Shown: positions 26,669 to 35,693, counted from the first letter of the stretch. The stretch is 64,000 nt of DNA from Mesotoga sp. BH458_6_3_2_1 (GCF_003664995.1 NZ_JFHL01000009.1:1-64000), one strand, 5' to 3'. Notes: generated by a model not told the origin, from the letters alone. Made by a program: numbers and translations.

Positions 26669-27392
26669 TTTTGCGATTAGGAATGCAAAGGAGCTACTTA
26701 GAGATAAACTGAATCTGGCTTTCGGGATAGGTTTCCCAGTAATCGTTCTACTGATGCTTAGCTTGATTCAGTCTAATGTACCAGTAGAACTCTTCTCAAT
26801 CAAAAATCTAACTCCGGGTATAGCGGTCTTTGGCCTTTCTTTCATATCTTTGTTCTCGGGAATGATCATTGCGAAGGATCGTACAAGTTCCTTTATGTTG
26901 AGGCTTTTCACTTCCCCAATGAAAGCCAGAGACTATATACTTGGATATACTTTGCCATTAATCCCCATGTCGGCGCTGCAAATACTGGCTTGTTTCCTAG
27001 TAGCTGTACTACTGGGACTAGATGTCAGTATAAATATTCTTCTGACAGTCGTTGTGTTGATGCCGGCCGCACTAGTGAATATCGCGCTAGGATTGCTTTG
27101 TGGGAGCATTTTCACCGAGAAACAGGTCGGAGGGCTTTGCGGCGCGCTCCTTACCAATGGCTCTGCATGGCTTTCCGGCGCGTGGTTCCCTGTGGAGTTA
27201 GTCGGAGGAGCTTTCAAGGCCGTCGCAGAGGCTCTGCCTTTCATGCATGCTGTCAATGCCGGTAGACACGCTTTGAATGGTGAATACAACAGAATAATGC
27301 CGGAACTGGCATGGGTTATAGGCTATGCGTTTGTACTGATGGTTCTGGCAATCATCGCCTTCACTAAGAAGATGGAAAGCGATAACCCATGA
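26655..27392 (+). CDS. ABC-2 type exporter, permease
   Basis: 245 residues from ATG 26655, inside the end of the ATPase gene, with GGGAGA upstream. A frame continues upstream to 26550, but that part overlaps conserved ATPase sequence. About six hydrophobic segments, with the ABC-2 pattern including FTSPMKARDYILGYTLPL and the NGSAWLSGAWFPVELVGG segment, identify the membrane partner of the preceding ATPase. Substrate unknown. Drug, peptide or lipid export is typical. Confidence 0.9.
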   Translation: MKMSSFAIRNAKELLRDKLNLAFGIGFPVIVLLMLSLIQSNVPVELFSIKNLTPGIAVFGLSFISLFSGMIIAKDRTSSFMLRLFTSPMKARDYILGYTLPLIPMSALQILACFLVAVLLGLDVSINILLTVVVLMPAALVNIALGLLCGSIFTEKQVGGLCGALLTNGSAWLSGAWFPVELVGGAFKAVAEALPFMHAVNAGRHALNGEYNRIMPELAWVIGYAFVLMVLAIIAFTKKMESDNP

Positions 27393-28047
27393 ACACGTAT
27401 CTTTGTGAGCACTTTTTCTCTTTAGCAACGCTTACCGTAGAGTAGCTTGACGCCGCTTAAGACAACTTTGATCGTCTATGGTCCTCCGAAAAGACTGACA
27501 TCTACCCGGGAAGACGTTCTAAGTAGCACTGAACTGGTGAATTGGTCAATCGCTTCTATTCACCACGCTCCGGACTCCAGAACCAAAACCCGTTCTTAAT
27601 CAGCCGCTGTTTGAACTTGGTACAGCATCTCATGCTTGGCTTCCGCTTCCATTAGCTTGAACCGCAAACCTGCGGCTTCAAACGATGTCGACAGTTCAAT
27701 TCTTGATAAATGGACACGGGATGACAGTGTTTTGCAAATCTGTTATCACAACTCTGCTGACGCAGTCGTCAACTGCTTTCCTTTTCTTGCGCAAACATAA
27801 TTCTCGGCGCGAAGATTATTCTTAATATTGAAGCGGACAACGGATCGTGCCATCTCATCTGACTAATGAGAAAGACTCGCCAATATAAAGCTCCTCTGCA
27901 ACAGTTTTCCTCTGAATTAGTCTCAGACTATAGCTATCTAGTGCTCATGACGTCTGTGTGTTAACATTACATGAAGGTCCCCAAAGACGCTGGAACTGGT
28001 CAGTGATAGAATTGTTCAATTCGGAGTATCCGGGGAGGAAATCAATC
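27393..28047. other. Intergenic region, no gene seen
   Basis: About 650 bp with no credible coding sequence, terminator or known repeat block. The in-frame extension of the next gene to 27958 has no ribosome binding site. Confidence 0.5.
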
Positions 28048-28644
28048 TTGCTTTCAGAGAGTCAGTTTGAAGAAACCTTTGGCGGTGAACGCCGGAAGCA
28101 CAGCCCAATGCTTCTTTCTCCTGCTTTGCTCGTGGTAGATCTTCAGAACTACTTCACAGATAGAGAATCTCGAGCCTATTTGCAGGGAATCGAAGTAGTG
28201 GTATCAAATTCCGCCAGACTCATTGAAGGGTTCACGACCTTCGGCTTTCCGGTTGCTCTGACCGTTCACAGAGGTGGCTCGGAAATGATGATGCAGTGGT
28301 GGAGAAACACCGTTGAAGACAGCTGGGCGGTACCTCAATTTACAGGTCTCCCAATCTTCTATAAAGACACATACGATGCTTTTCATGAAACTGCTCTCGA
28401 CTCCTTTCTGAAAAGCTGGGGCGTGAATCAGCTCGCTATCTGTGGCGCTAGGACGCATCTGTGCTGCGAAACGACTGCGAGGTCAGCCTTCACGAACGGC
28501 TACGCGACAATGATGATAGAGGATGCATTATGTGACAAAGGGATAGACCGGCACATCTGTTCTCTCAAGAATCTTGCGAATGGCTTTTCTATGATATCTA
28601 GGACGGCTGAAATTCTGAACTTGCTCAAGGGACATCCCAAATGA
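28048..28644 (+). CDS. Isochorismatase-like cysteine hydrolase
   Basis: 198 residues from TTG 28048, seven bases after GGGGAGGAA. The family core is clear: ALLVVDLQNYF with the catalytic Asp near residue 28 and, near residue 135, ICGARTHLCCETTARSAF with the nucleophilic Cys. Homologues hydrolyse amides or vinyl ethers (nicotinamidase, isochorismatase, carbamoylases). The order with an FAD reductase (4-bp overlap) and an RlmN-like radical SAM gene implies a common pathway. Nicotinamide metabolism is one guess, but the substrate cannot be read from the sequence. Confidence 0.87.
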   Translation: MLSESQFEETFGGERRKHSPMLLSPALLVVDLQNYFTDRESRAYLQGIEVVVSNSARLIEGFTTFGFPVALTVHRGGSEMMMQWWRNTVEDSWAVPQFTGLPIFYKDTYDAFHETALDSFLKSWGVNQLAICGARTHLCCETTARSAFTNGYATMMIEDALCDKGIDRHICSLKNLANGFSMISRTAEILNLLKGHPK

Positions 28645-29435
28645 AAAAGATGGTTGGAGTTATCGGGGCCGGACCGGCCGGTGTCGCATCATCAATAATG
28701 TTGAAGAGATATGGAATTGATGTGCTTCTCTTCGAGCGAAGGAACGTGGGCGGGCTTCTCAATAACGCCTGGCGTGTGGAGAATATTCCTTTTCTTCAAC
28801 CTTCTGCGGGAGAGGATCTCTGTCACAAGCTAAAAGATCATCTTAGCCGAAATGGAATAGAGCTCATTCGTGAAGACGCAACGGCCATTCACGACAGAAC
28901 CATCTTGACGACTAAGGCAAGCTATGTAGTCGACTATTCAGTCGTTGCTACGGGCACGATGCCAAAAAGGCTTCCCGCCTTAGAGACGGATGCGAAAGTC
29001 GTATACGAATTTAGAGATATTCCGGACGGAACGTGTGCAGTTGCAGTCTACGGCGCAGGGGATATGGCCTTTGACGGAGCAATCAGGGCGAAGCTTACTG
29101 GAAGGAAAACGATGCTCTTTGCCAGAAGTAAATCTGTGAGAGCGATTGACGCACTAAGAGTGTCGGCCGAGAAGACCGGGGTCGAGTTGCACATGGCGGA
29201 ACCTATATTGCGAGTCGATGCGATAGACTCCCTCCTGATGATTACCACGCCGCAGGACGTCTACTACGCCGAGGTTCTGCTTGTCTGTATAGGAAGGGAG
29301 CCGGCGCTTCCCACAATCGATTCTCAGAGATATGAGATAATAGGCGATGCGAGGGGTGAAATATATAGACAGGCCTCAATTGCCGTTGGTGACGGAATTA
29401 GGACTGCTATGAGAATTGCTTCTCAGAGGTGGTGA
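28641..29435 (+). CDS. FAD/NAD(P)-binding oxidoreductase (thioredoxin reductase-like fold)
   Basis: 264 residues. FAD motif GVIGAGPAGVASS at the N-terminus, then GGLLNNAWRVENIP, a central second nucleotide motif AVYGAGDMAFDGA, and a C-terminal ATG-like VCIGREPALPT. The overall layout is that of thioredoxin reductase or ferredoxin-NADP reductase, but the redox CxxC pair of thioredoxin reductase is absent, so it probably passes electrons to something else, perhaps the radical SAM protein that follows. It overlaps the preceding hydrolase by 4 bp and lies 3 bp before the next gene. Confidence 0.87.
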   Translation: MKKMVGVIGAGPAGVASSIMLKRYGIDVLLFERRNVGGLLNNAWRVENIPFLQPSAGEDLCHKLKDHLSRNGIELIREDATAIHDRTILTTKASYVVDYSVVATGTMPKRLPALETDAKVVYEFRDIPDGTCAVAVYGAGDMAFDGAIRAKLTGRKTMLFARSKSVRAIDALRVSAEKTGVELHMAEPILRVDAIDSLLMITTPQDVYYAEVLLVCIGREPALPTIDSQRYEIIGDARGEIYRQASIAVGDGIRTAMRIASQRW

Positions 29436-29438
29436 GTC

Positions 29439-30428
29439 TTGAAGATAATTCAGAGTTTCGGCAAAGAAGAACTGGCGATCGTTCACACCGGAGAGACTTC
29501 GCAAGGTTCATGGGTTGAGTTCGTAGAGTCACTTCAACCGCCGCTTCCCAGAGAAGAGAAGTGGGTTTTGATCGTATCAACGATGGATGGTTGCCCGGTT
29601 AAATGCGCTTTCTGCGATGCAGGTGGAGTTTATAGGAGAAACCTGGGCAGTGAGGAGATGCTTGAACAGATAGACTATATGGTAAATAGAAGGTATAACT
29701 CAAGCATTGATGTGAAGAAATTCAAAGTCCAGTTTGCCAGGATAGGGGAGCCCTCTTTAAATCCTTCCGTTCTAGAGACACTTGAAGCGCTTCCGCTGAG
29801 GTATGACGCACCGGGACTTTTGCCTTCGATAAGCACAATCGCCCCTGCTGGTTCAAAGACTTTTTTCGAAAAGCTTTATTCTATTAAGGAAAGGCTTTAC
29901 ATAGGGAGGTTTCAACTTCAGTTCTCGATTCACTCCACAGACAAAGTCCAGCGAGATTTGCTGATTCCCTTCAGAAAATGGAGCCTTGAGCAGATAGCAG
30001 AATACGGATCGGGATTCTGTGGTACGAAGGATAGGAAGATCACTCTCAACTTCGCCCTCTCTACAGAATCCGTTGTTGATCATAATGTGATCTCTGCCAC
30101 CTTTGACCCGGAGAAGTTCCTGATTAAGATAACTCCGGTCAATCCGACGTACAGATCTCATGAAAAGGGATTGAAGTCTGCAGTCGAGGACAATGGCACT
30201 CTAACCAATCATTCAAGCTTACTCGAAGTCCTTCGAGAAAAGGGTTTCGATGTCATTGTGAGCGTGGGCGAACCTGAGGAGAACAAGATCGGCAGCAACT
30301 GCGGACTCTTCATTCGTAGACATCTTAACGGCTCTAAGGAAAACCCTGAGATGTATTCCTTAGTTAAACCGAATAACGATCCCAAATACCTTGACGAGAC
30401 TCAAAACAGTGACCAGACTCCATTTTAA
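29439..30428 (+). CDS. RlmN/Cfr-like radical SAM protein
   Basis: 329 residues, TTG start with GAGGTGGTGA upstream. The radical SAM cluster motif is C52-x3-C56-x2-C59 in GCPVKCAFCDAGG. RlmN landmarks follow: ARIGEPSLNP, SISTIAPAG, LQFSIHSTD, KITLNFALS, KITPVNPT, and Cys288 in SNCGLF, which aligns with the Cys that carries the methyl group in RlmN/Cfr. The N-terminal RNA-binding domain of RlmN (about 90 residues) is missing, so the target may not be 23S rRNA. The final gene of a three-gene operon; no close function is known to me. Confidence 0.85.
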   Translation: MKIIQSFGKEELAIVHTGETSQGSWVEFVESLQPPLPREEKWVLIVSTMDGCPVKCAFCDAGGVYRRNLGSEEMLEQIDYMVNRRYNSSIDVKKFKVQFARIGEPSLNPSVLETLEALPLRYDAPGLLPSISTIAPAGSKTFFEKLYSIKERLYIGRFQLQFSIHSTDKVQRDLLIPFRKWSLEQIAEYGSGFCGTKDRKITLNFALSTESVVDHNVISATFDPEKFLIKITPVNPTYRSHEKGLKSAVEDNGTLTNHSSLLEVLREKGFDVIVSVGEPEENKIGSNCGLFIRRHLNGSKENPEMYSLVKPNNDPKYLDETQNSDQTPF

Positions 30429-30872
30429 ACATACTAGCAACATTTCTTTCAGTCTGGTGAGAATGTATTCAGGTTCTTTTTAGTTAGTCGAAAGTCGGAA
30501 ACCGCTTATCGCTGAAAAAGACCACTCTCGGCTTTGCTTTGAACGCTTTAGTTCAGAATCAGAAGATATCTTATTCTTCTCCTGCAAAGACCCCAATCTC
30601 TCATATATTTACTGCTCGCCCTAAGTCTAGGATTTAGACCTTGGTAGAATAGCTCTACAGCTGAAATGTGTTCACGTGTTATCATCATGCCGACGCATGG
30701 GTAGGCACAGAGATATCAGCCAAGTTTCGCCAGTGATGTTTTCTGTTACAGAAAAGGCCTACCCAGACGGACATGTCATCTCTTTTTGGATGGTTTTGTA
30801 AGCTCACAAAAAGGTATATTTCAACTCAAAAACAGCGCGTTCGAACTGATGTCTCTTGCTTCTCTCTAGTTT
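30429..30872. other. Intergenic region with a possible structured RNA
   Basis: No gene. At 30699-30764 GGGTAGGC pairs with GCCTACCC and encloses a perfect TTTTCTG TTA CAGAAAA hairpin (30739-30755), leaving room for a third arm. No U-tract or known riboswitch consensus was recognised. Confidence 0.35.
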
Positions 30873-31121
30873 TCACCATTCAGTTCTCTTTCGTTTCCTG
30901 TATGCTACACTGAGCATTGCATAATAAGTTGTACAGAAGAGCGTAAAAATATAGACTCCAATGACGGCTAACCAGAGTTTCGGGTTGGATTGAAGGACTT
31001 CGCCTCTTGTTAACACACAATATGCAGTGTAAATGCTTGCGATTATCATACCAATCGTCAGGACAAGAAAAGAAATCTTCAAGTTCTTCAGTTGCCAAGT
31101 TCTTTTTGGAATGAACTTCAT
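30873..31121 (-). CDS. Small hypothetical membrane protein
   Basis: 82 residues with two hydrophobic segments (about 17-37 and 48-70) and basic ends (KFIPKRTW and YRKRKRTEW), the usual topology of a small inner-membrane protein. The ribosome binding site is weak (GGGGGTAACAGG). No family is recognised and it is isolated from other genes. The hydrophobic pattern supports it as real, but it could be a chance frame. Confidence 0.55.
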   Translation of the reverse strand: MKFIPKRTWQLKNLKISFLVLTIGMIIASIYTAYCVLTRGEVLQSNPKLWLAVIGVYIFTLFCTTYYAMLSVAYRKRKRTEW

Positions 31122-31614
31122 AACCTGTTACCCCCAAGGAATGTTTTGAATGAGAATCATCATACGTTCGATATCTTGCTGGGAGTATTATATCAATAAT
31201 GATGTAATCAGCAAACTACAGTAACTCTTAGCAAAGTTATATCAACCAGCTCCTATCATTCTGCGTTCTACAAACACAATAAAGCACTGCGAAAGTGTTG
31301 TGTTGAATCTCTGCGATTCGCTCAAGTCCAAAAAAAGATATGAGGCTTAGTTCTATCGACTCTTCGTTTAGTCTGCCATCTGAATGAAGAAACGATTACA
31401 GCAAATTAATTGTGAGGGTACATTCTGCAGCAAACATTGTAAGGGTTCAAGACTCATAGTTAATCGTTTGCTTAGTGTAAGAAACGCAGCGAGAAACCGG
31501 AAGGCAAACTAATTTCCTGCGTTTGGTTTAGAATTCGGTTTTCGGCGACTTACTCTTTGCGTGTTGAAGACTGAACCTTTTATAAGCCAGTCTGCCAATA
31601 GAAAAGCAGATGAG
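31122..31614. other. Intergenic region, no gene seen
   Basis: About 490 bp, AT-rich, with no credible coding frame, repeat block or hairpin-plus-T-tract. Confidence 0.45.
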
Positions 31615-32718
31615 TTATCGGCAAGATTTACTTTTCGAGTCACTGTGAGACAATGCGTAGCGAATTTCCGAGACTGTGTCTTCGAATGTTTTCAGCAGCT
31701 GGTTGTCATCAAGAGTGTTTAAAATCGTGTATCGATCTCTTATAGACCTCGCCAGTCTTAGGATCTCTGCGAATCTGTTACTGTCAAAGAGTTCTTCAGG
31801 CAAGAATGAAAAAAAGCCGATATCACAGAGAAGTTGAAGCGTTCTTTCGTATAGTTCGTCACCATATGCCTTCAGTATCACGCATGTGTAAAATCCAGTT
31901 TGATGGCCGTGAAGAAATGGCGCGCCAAAGACTACATCTGCCGCATGCGATAGCATGTGTTCTGAGCCGCTTGCGGACCGAGAATTGCCAGCATACTCCA
32001 TGGATATTCCGCTGGTAATGAGTGCATCAACCAGGGTCTCTACGAAATTCTCATTATCTATGCTTGCATCTTTGAAGTTTAGAAGACTCTTGTAGCTCAT
32101 TACGGACAGTATTCTTGAGAAGTAGTCGATTTGCTCTCCCGTTTGCTGTGTGGAAAGCTCCCAGTCGAGAATCGCGGTTATGTTTGAGATGACGTCGCCC
32201 AGGCCCGCGAAGAGATACTTCTTCGGGGCATCTGAGATAATCTTAGTATCCGCAAAGAGCGCAAATGGCATCCTGGCTCTCAAGCTGTCACTCCTGCCAT
32301 TGTCAAGTCTCACAGAGACAACAGGAGAACAGATTCCATCGTTTGAGGCGAGCGTAGGGAGCAGAATTATCGGGATATTGAGAATGTGACCGATAAATTT
32401 AACCGTATCTAGTACCGAACCTCCTCCTACACCAACGAGTGCATCCGGTTTTTCAGTGTGAATGATCTCAACAGTGGTCATTAGACGATTCAGATACGGC
32501 CTCTCTTGAACTAGAAAGAGAAAGTTGTTCTTTCGATGAGCTACTTCTTCTAACTCAGGAATGATATCAAGGATGTTCTCCTGGGTTGCAAAACACACTC
32601 TACCGAATCTCATCATCTCGAGAAAAGCTATCATTGCTTCCACGGCTTGGGGCTTTACAATTATGTATTTAGGTATGTATTTAGGGATTTCTATCGATCT
32701 TGTGGAGTGATCAGTCAT
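31615..32718 (-). CDS. Glycerol-1-phosphate dehydrogenase-like protein (AraM/EgsA family)
   Basis: 367 residues of the iron-dependent alcohol dehydrogenase superfamily. NAD-binding GVGGGSVLDTVKFI is near residue 98, LPTLASNDGICSPVVSV near 121, the metal region AGLGDVISNITAILDWEL near 170, and the family-specific GNSRSASGSEHMLSHA and HGHQTGFYT His ligands. This combination is that of sn-glycerol-1-phosphate dehydrogenase (archaeal EgsA, bacterial AraM), which reduces dihydroxyacetone phosphate. GAAGGTGA precedes the ATG. It is monocistronic and no ether-lipid or arabinose genes are close, so its physiological role here is open. Confidence 0.82.
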   Translation of the reverse strand: MTDHSTRSIEIPKYIPKYIIVKPQAVEAMIAFLEMMRFGRVCFATQENILDIIPELEEVAHRKNNFLFLVQERPYLNRLMTTVEIIHTEKPDALVGVGGGSVLDTVKFIGHILNIPIILLPTLASNDGICSPVVSVRLDNGRSDSLRARMPFALFADTKIISDAPKKYLFAGLGDVISNITAILDWELSTQQTGEQIDYFSRILSVMSYKSLLNFKDASIDNENFVETLVDALITSGISMEYAGNSRSASGSEHMLSHAADVVFGAPFLHGHQTGFYTCVILKAYGDELYERTLQLLCDIGFFSFLPEELFDSNRFAEILRLARSIRDRYTILNTLDDNQLLKTFEDTVSEIRYALSHSDSKSKSCR

Positions 32719-33364
32719 TATTCACCTTCAATGTCTCAGGATCTGTGATTAGTTCTTAAGCCAACAGTCAAGATTATTCTAACAGGAGGATAATTTAAGT
32801 TCATTTCGCAAATGATTATTTTTCACGATACTCTTTGTTTCGGTGACCGTCTTCGCTATCTTCATGATTTTCACACCAAAACGTGCAGACTGAGTAGACT
32901 GATTGGATCATCAAGAATACCTTGTAATTGCTTTGCAGCGGTAAGTCCATGAACTTCTCTGAGTCGAATATCCATAGACATAATGGAAAGCAGAAAATGA
33001 GGTTTCTCACAACTTAAGACCGACGCTTTTCTTCGAGTGAACGAGAGTGAAACTTTCCGAGGTGGTCTTTTCTGACCCCCTCTAAATATTGCAGAAAGAG
33101 ACACCGCTTCCCGAGCTATTGATTCACTATCATTTGGAAGGCCCTAGCAGATATTTATAAGCGGTTCCTAAAAGTTTCATTTGCTTCAGTCTCACCAACT
33201 GCCCTTAGCTTAGAACATGCAAGAAGGAAATTAAACTTCAGATGCCTCATTCACCAGTCACCGCTACTGCCAGAATTTATAGCGCTAGGGCGTAATCATT
33301 TTTCCGCGAAGTGTTAACGACATGTTAAAAATGGAGTCTGTCCCCCGAAAACATCGTCAACGGG
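32719..33364. other. Intergenic region with one GGGGACAGACTCC element
   Basis: About 645 bp without a credible gene. The element at 33312-33345 reads on the minus strand and starts 20 bp beyond the stop of the next minus-strand gene. Confidence 0.5.
33312..33345 (-). repeat. GGGGACAGACTCC element 3' of the McrB-N gene
   Basis: On the minus strand it begins GGGGGACAGACTCCATTTTT and ends near GTTAAC. It lies 20 bp after the stop of the gene at 33365-34498, in the same orientation as that gene. Confidence 0.7.
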
Positions 33365-34498
33365 TTAGGCTTTCTTTTTCCCTATGCTTCTGAAGGCTTC
33401 CTTGAAGTGATAACAGAAGCCTTTCTTTTCAGTGGCAGAGTGATATTTTGCCACGTGAGAGCTAAACTTTGCGGAAAGCGAGTCTATACTCTTTGAGAGT
33501 TTGTCGACCTTCTCATCTAGGTCTTTGAGCTTTTTCGCATCCAATTCGTCACCCTCTTTGATTGATTCAACTGAATCTCCAAGTGATTGGCCCTCCGCAG
33601 AAAGAGCAGCAGCTCGCGAGACTAACTCGGGACTATCGAGCGGGAAGAATCTCTTTCCTTCGACTATCTTGGATGAACAGATACCGGCTTTCTCAAGTTC
33701 ATCCAGGAACCCCTCCGTTTCATCGACTGGAAGGGCGCATCTTTCACTCACCTCTTGCAAGCTCAACGCGTAAAGGTCAACTGAGTGGTCATCAGTCGCT
33801 ACTTTTTTTGAAATGCTTTCATCTTCGTTTTTTTCTACTTCATCCATGAATTTGGCATTTGAGACTTGCGGAGCCGTCTCGTGTTCGGAGATGATATTCT
33901 TTATCTTTTCCTCCGGAGCCTCTGTCCCGATAATTACCTTCAACCTTTCATAAAGAGCGATTATTTGGAGCAAATCTCGCTTTAGAGTCTCGTTTCCGGG
34001 AATCATTCCCTTCTCATACTTCTTTCCATATATATGGCCCAGTTCATAAGCTACCCCTAATTCTCTGTCCGTTTTAAGAGATATCCTGTCATAGTCGAAA
34101 CGCTCTTCCTGGCCGAGTATTCTCCTGTAAGCTTCTGCTGCAGTGGCGATCTTTTCCTTTGCCTGTGCGCCATATGTGTCTTTGAAGAATAACCAGCCTT
34201 GATTAAGAGAGAGATAGACAGCCGACATGTCTGAAGTGAAGACGTACATTACAAAATAGCCGTGTGTAGGGGATTCCGTAATTTCCCTATCGAAGACACC
34301 GATCCATGGAATCTCTGCCCACTGGCCTTGTCCGGCAGAGGCAGATACCTTGAACTGATCAGGGTGTTCTGAGTCTACAATTCCCTGAATTCTGCTGCTT
34401 ACTTCGCCCCTCAAAAAATGCGCCAGTTTGTTCTTTGCAAACTCCTTTCTCTTCTCAATGAGATACCTGTCAAGAATCCTGGTGATAGCTTCCTGCAT
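33365..34498 (-). CDS. McrB N-terminal-domain (DUF3578) protein without GTPase
   Basis: 377 residues; AAGGAGGAC precedes the ATG. Residues about 25-180 match the MrcB-like N-terminal domain of type IV restriction proteins: the DQFKVSASAGQGQWAEIPWIGVFD core, then YFVMYVFTSDMSAVYLSLNQG and GAQAKEKI. The AAA+ GTPase of McrB is absent. Instead a linker, a possible winged-helix segment (LSLQEVSERCALPVDETEGFLDELEKAGI) and a C-terminal coiled coil (LKDLDEKVDKLSKSIDSL) follow. It may bind modified DNA and act as a sensor or regulator, possibly in defence. That is inference. Confidence 0.8.
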   Translation of the reverse strand: MQEAITRILDRYLIEKRKEFAKNKLAHFLRGEVSSRIQGIVDSEHPDQFKVSASAGQGQWAEIPWIGVFDREITESPTHGYFVMYVFTSDMSAVYLSLNQGWLFFKDTYGAQAKEKIATAAEAYRRILGQEERFDYDRISLKTDRELGVAYELGHIYGKKYEKGMIPGNETLKRDLLQIIALYERLKVIIGTEAPEEKIKNIISEHETAPQVSNAKFMDEVEKNEDESISKKVATDDHSVDLYALSLQEVSERCALPVDETEGFLDELEKAGICSSKIVEGKRFFPLDSPELVSRAAALSAEGQSLGDSVESIKEGDELDAKKLKDLDEKVDKLSKSIDSLSAKFSSHVAKYHSATEKKGFCYHFKEAFRSIGKKKA

Positions 34499-34733
34499 AA
34501 GTCCTCCTTGATAATAATCGCCCGCAGATGGAGCAATGATTTTTTTGAGAGACTATTCAACCAAACTAAGCCTATCACTGAAATTATTCCAATTCCAAAT
34601 AAAAGTGTGACTCTTACCACACGATGTTTTTCATTCATGACAAGGCCAGAGTATTTTTTCGGCAGAGCTTTGGTGACTCCTTTTTGAAGATTTGGGTGAT
34701 GACTATTGCACTTTTCTTTGCTATTATTTTCTC

Positions 34734-34751
34734 AGGCGGAGTGCTCCGCCT
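34734..34751. repeat. Palindrome at the 5' edge of the transposase gene
   Basis: AGGCGGAG TG CTCCGCCT is a perfect 8-bp stem with a 2-nt loop, 27 bp before the REP-associated transposase start. REP-associated transposases usually recognise such palindromes, so it may be its target or end. It could also simply be a terminator. Confidence 0.5.
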
Positions 34752-34778
34752 CTTCAATTTTCCACTCGAGGTGAGATG

Positions 34779-35693
34779 ATGCCTAGACATGCGAGGGTTG
34801 TTTTTGAGGGCGTGGCCCATCATATTACTCAGAGAGGGAACTACAGACAGAATATTTTCGAAGACGACTCAGACAGAAAGAGATATCTTCAACTCGTAGG
34901 TGAATACTCAGAGAAGTACAAGACAAAGATCTTCGCTTACTGCCTAATGACTAATCACGTTCACTTCATTGCGGCTCCTATGACGCCCGACTCACTGGCA
35001 CTGACATTTAAGTATGCGAACATGAGGTATTCAAAGTACTTCAACTTCAAGAACAAAATGTTGGGTCACTTATGGCAGGCAAGATTCTATTCCTGTCCTC
35101 TTTTTGGGAATCACGCAATTGAAGCGGTCAGATACGTTGAAAGAAACCCGGTGCGGGCCAACTTAGTAGGCATTCCATGGGAATATGAATGGTCGAGTGC
35201 TGCCGAACATGTCGGCCTCTCAGTTCTACAGTCTTCATCATCTGGTCCAAATTGTGGCTTGGTTCACAGCCGTCTTGAGAACGGATCGAAGAATCAAAAC
35301 CTGAAAAATGGTGTTGTTCAAGATACAAGAAGGACGATATCCAGAGCTAGTGATTCTTCCAACAACAGCGATCTCTCAAAGCAAGAAACGATTTCGACCG
35401 AGCAGGACATCCGAAAAGCATCAGTCGATTCGAATTCGGAGATTGCTAAACACACTGGATATGGAATTACTCTTTCCTCTCTCGAAGAACTCGGCCTGAA
35501 CTGGAATTCAGAAGGATGGAAAGAGTTTTTGGGTTATCCTGATGATGAAAGCTTTATCAAAGAAATGCGCAGCAGCACAATCTCGGGGAAGCCGTTCTTC
35601 TCTGAGGGGTTCGAACTTGAACTTGGAGAAAACACTGCCGCTTCAACAGCCAGAAAGAAGAGAGGAAGACCTCGCAAAGCCCCTCGGAATTGA
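34779..35693 (+). CDS. REP-associated tyrosine transposase (IS200-like, Y1)
   Basis: 304 residues from ATG 34779 (ATG 34776 also possible) with GAGGTGAG upstream. N-terminal MPRHARVVFEGVAHHITQRGN is the hallmark of this group. The HUH metal motif is NHVHF (about residue 61) and the catalytic Tyr is in AVRYVERNPVRANLV. The first 150 residues form the Y1 transposase domain. The C-terminal half is a long, Ser-rich, lower-complexity extension ending in KKRGRPRKAP, an AT-hook-like tail. Such single-copy transposases are linked to the spread of palindromic REP sequences, which abound in this window. Confidence 0.9.
   Translation: MPRHARVVFEGVAHHITQRGNYRQNIFEDDSDRKRYLQLVGEYSEKYKTKIFAYCLMTNHVHFIAAPMTPDSLALTFKYANMRYSKYFNFKNKMLGHLWQARFYSCPLFGNHAIEAVRYVERNPVRANLVGIPWEYEWSSAAEHVGLSVLQSSSSGPNCGLVHSRLENGSKNQNLKNGVVQDTRRTISRASDSSNNSDLSKQETISTEQDIRKASVDSNSEIAKHTGYGITLSSLEELGLNWNSEGWKEFLGYPDDESFIKEMRSSTISGKPFFSEGFELELGENTAASTARKKRGRPRKAPRN

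Noticed and set aside
34411-34638. 75-residue minus-strand frame with a hydrophobic segment upstream of the McrB-N gene
   Set aside because: No ribosome binding site, and it overlaps the well-supported start of the McrB-N gene by 88 bp.
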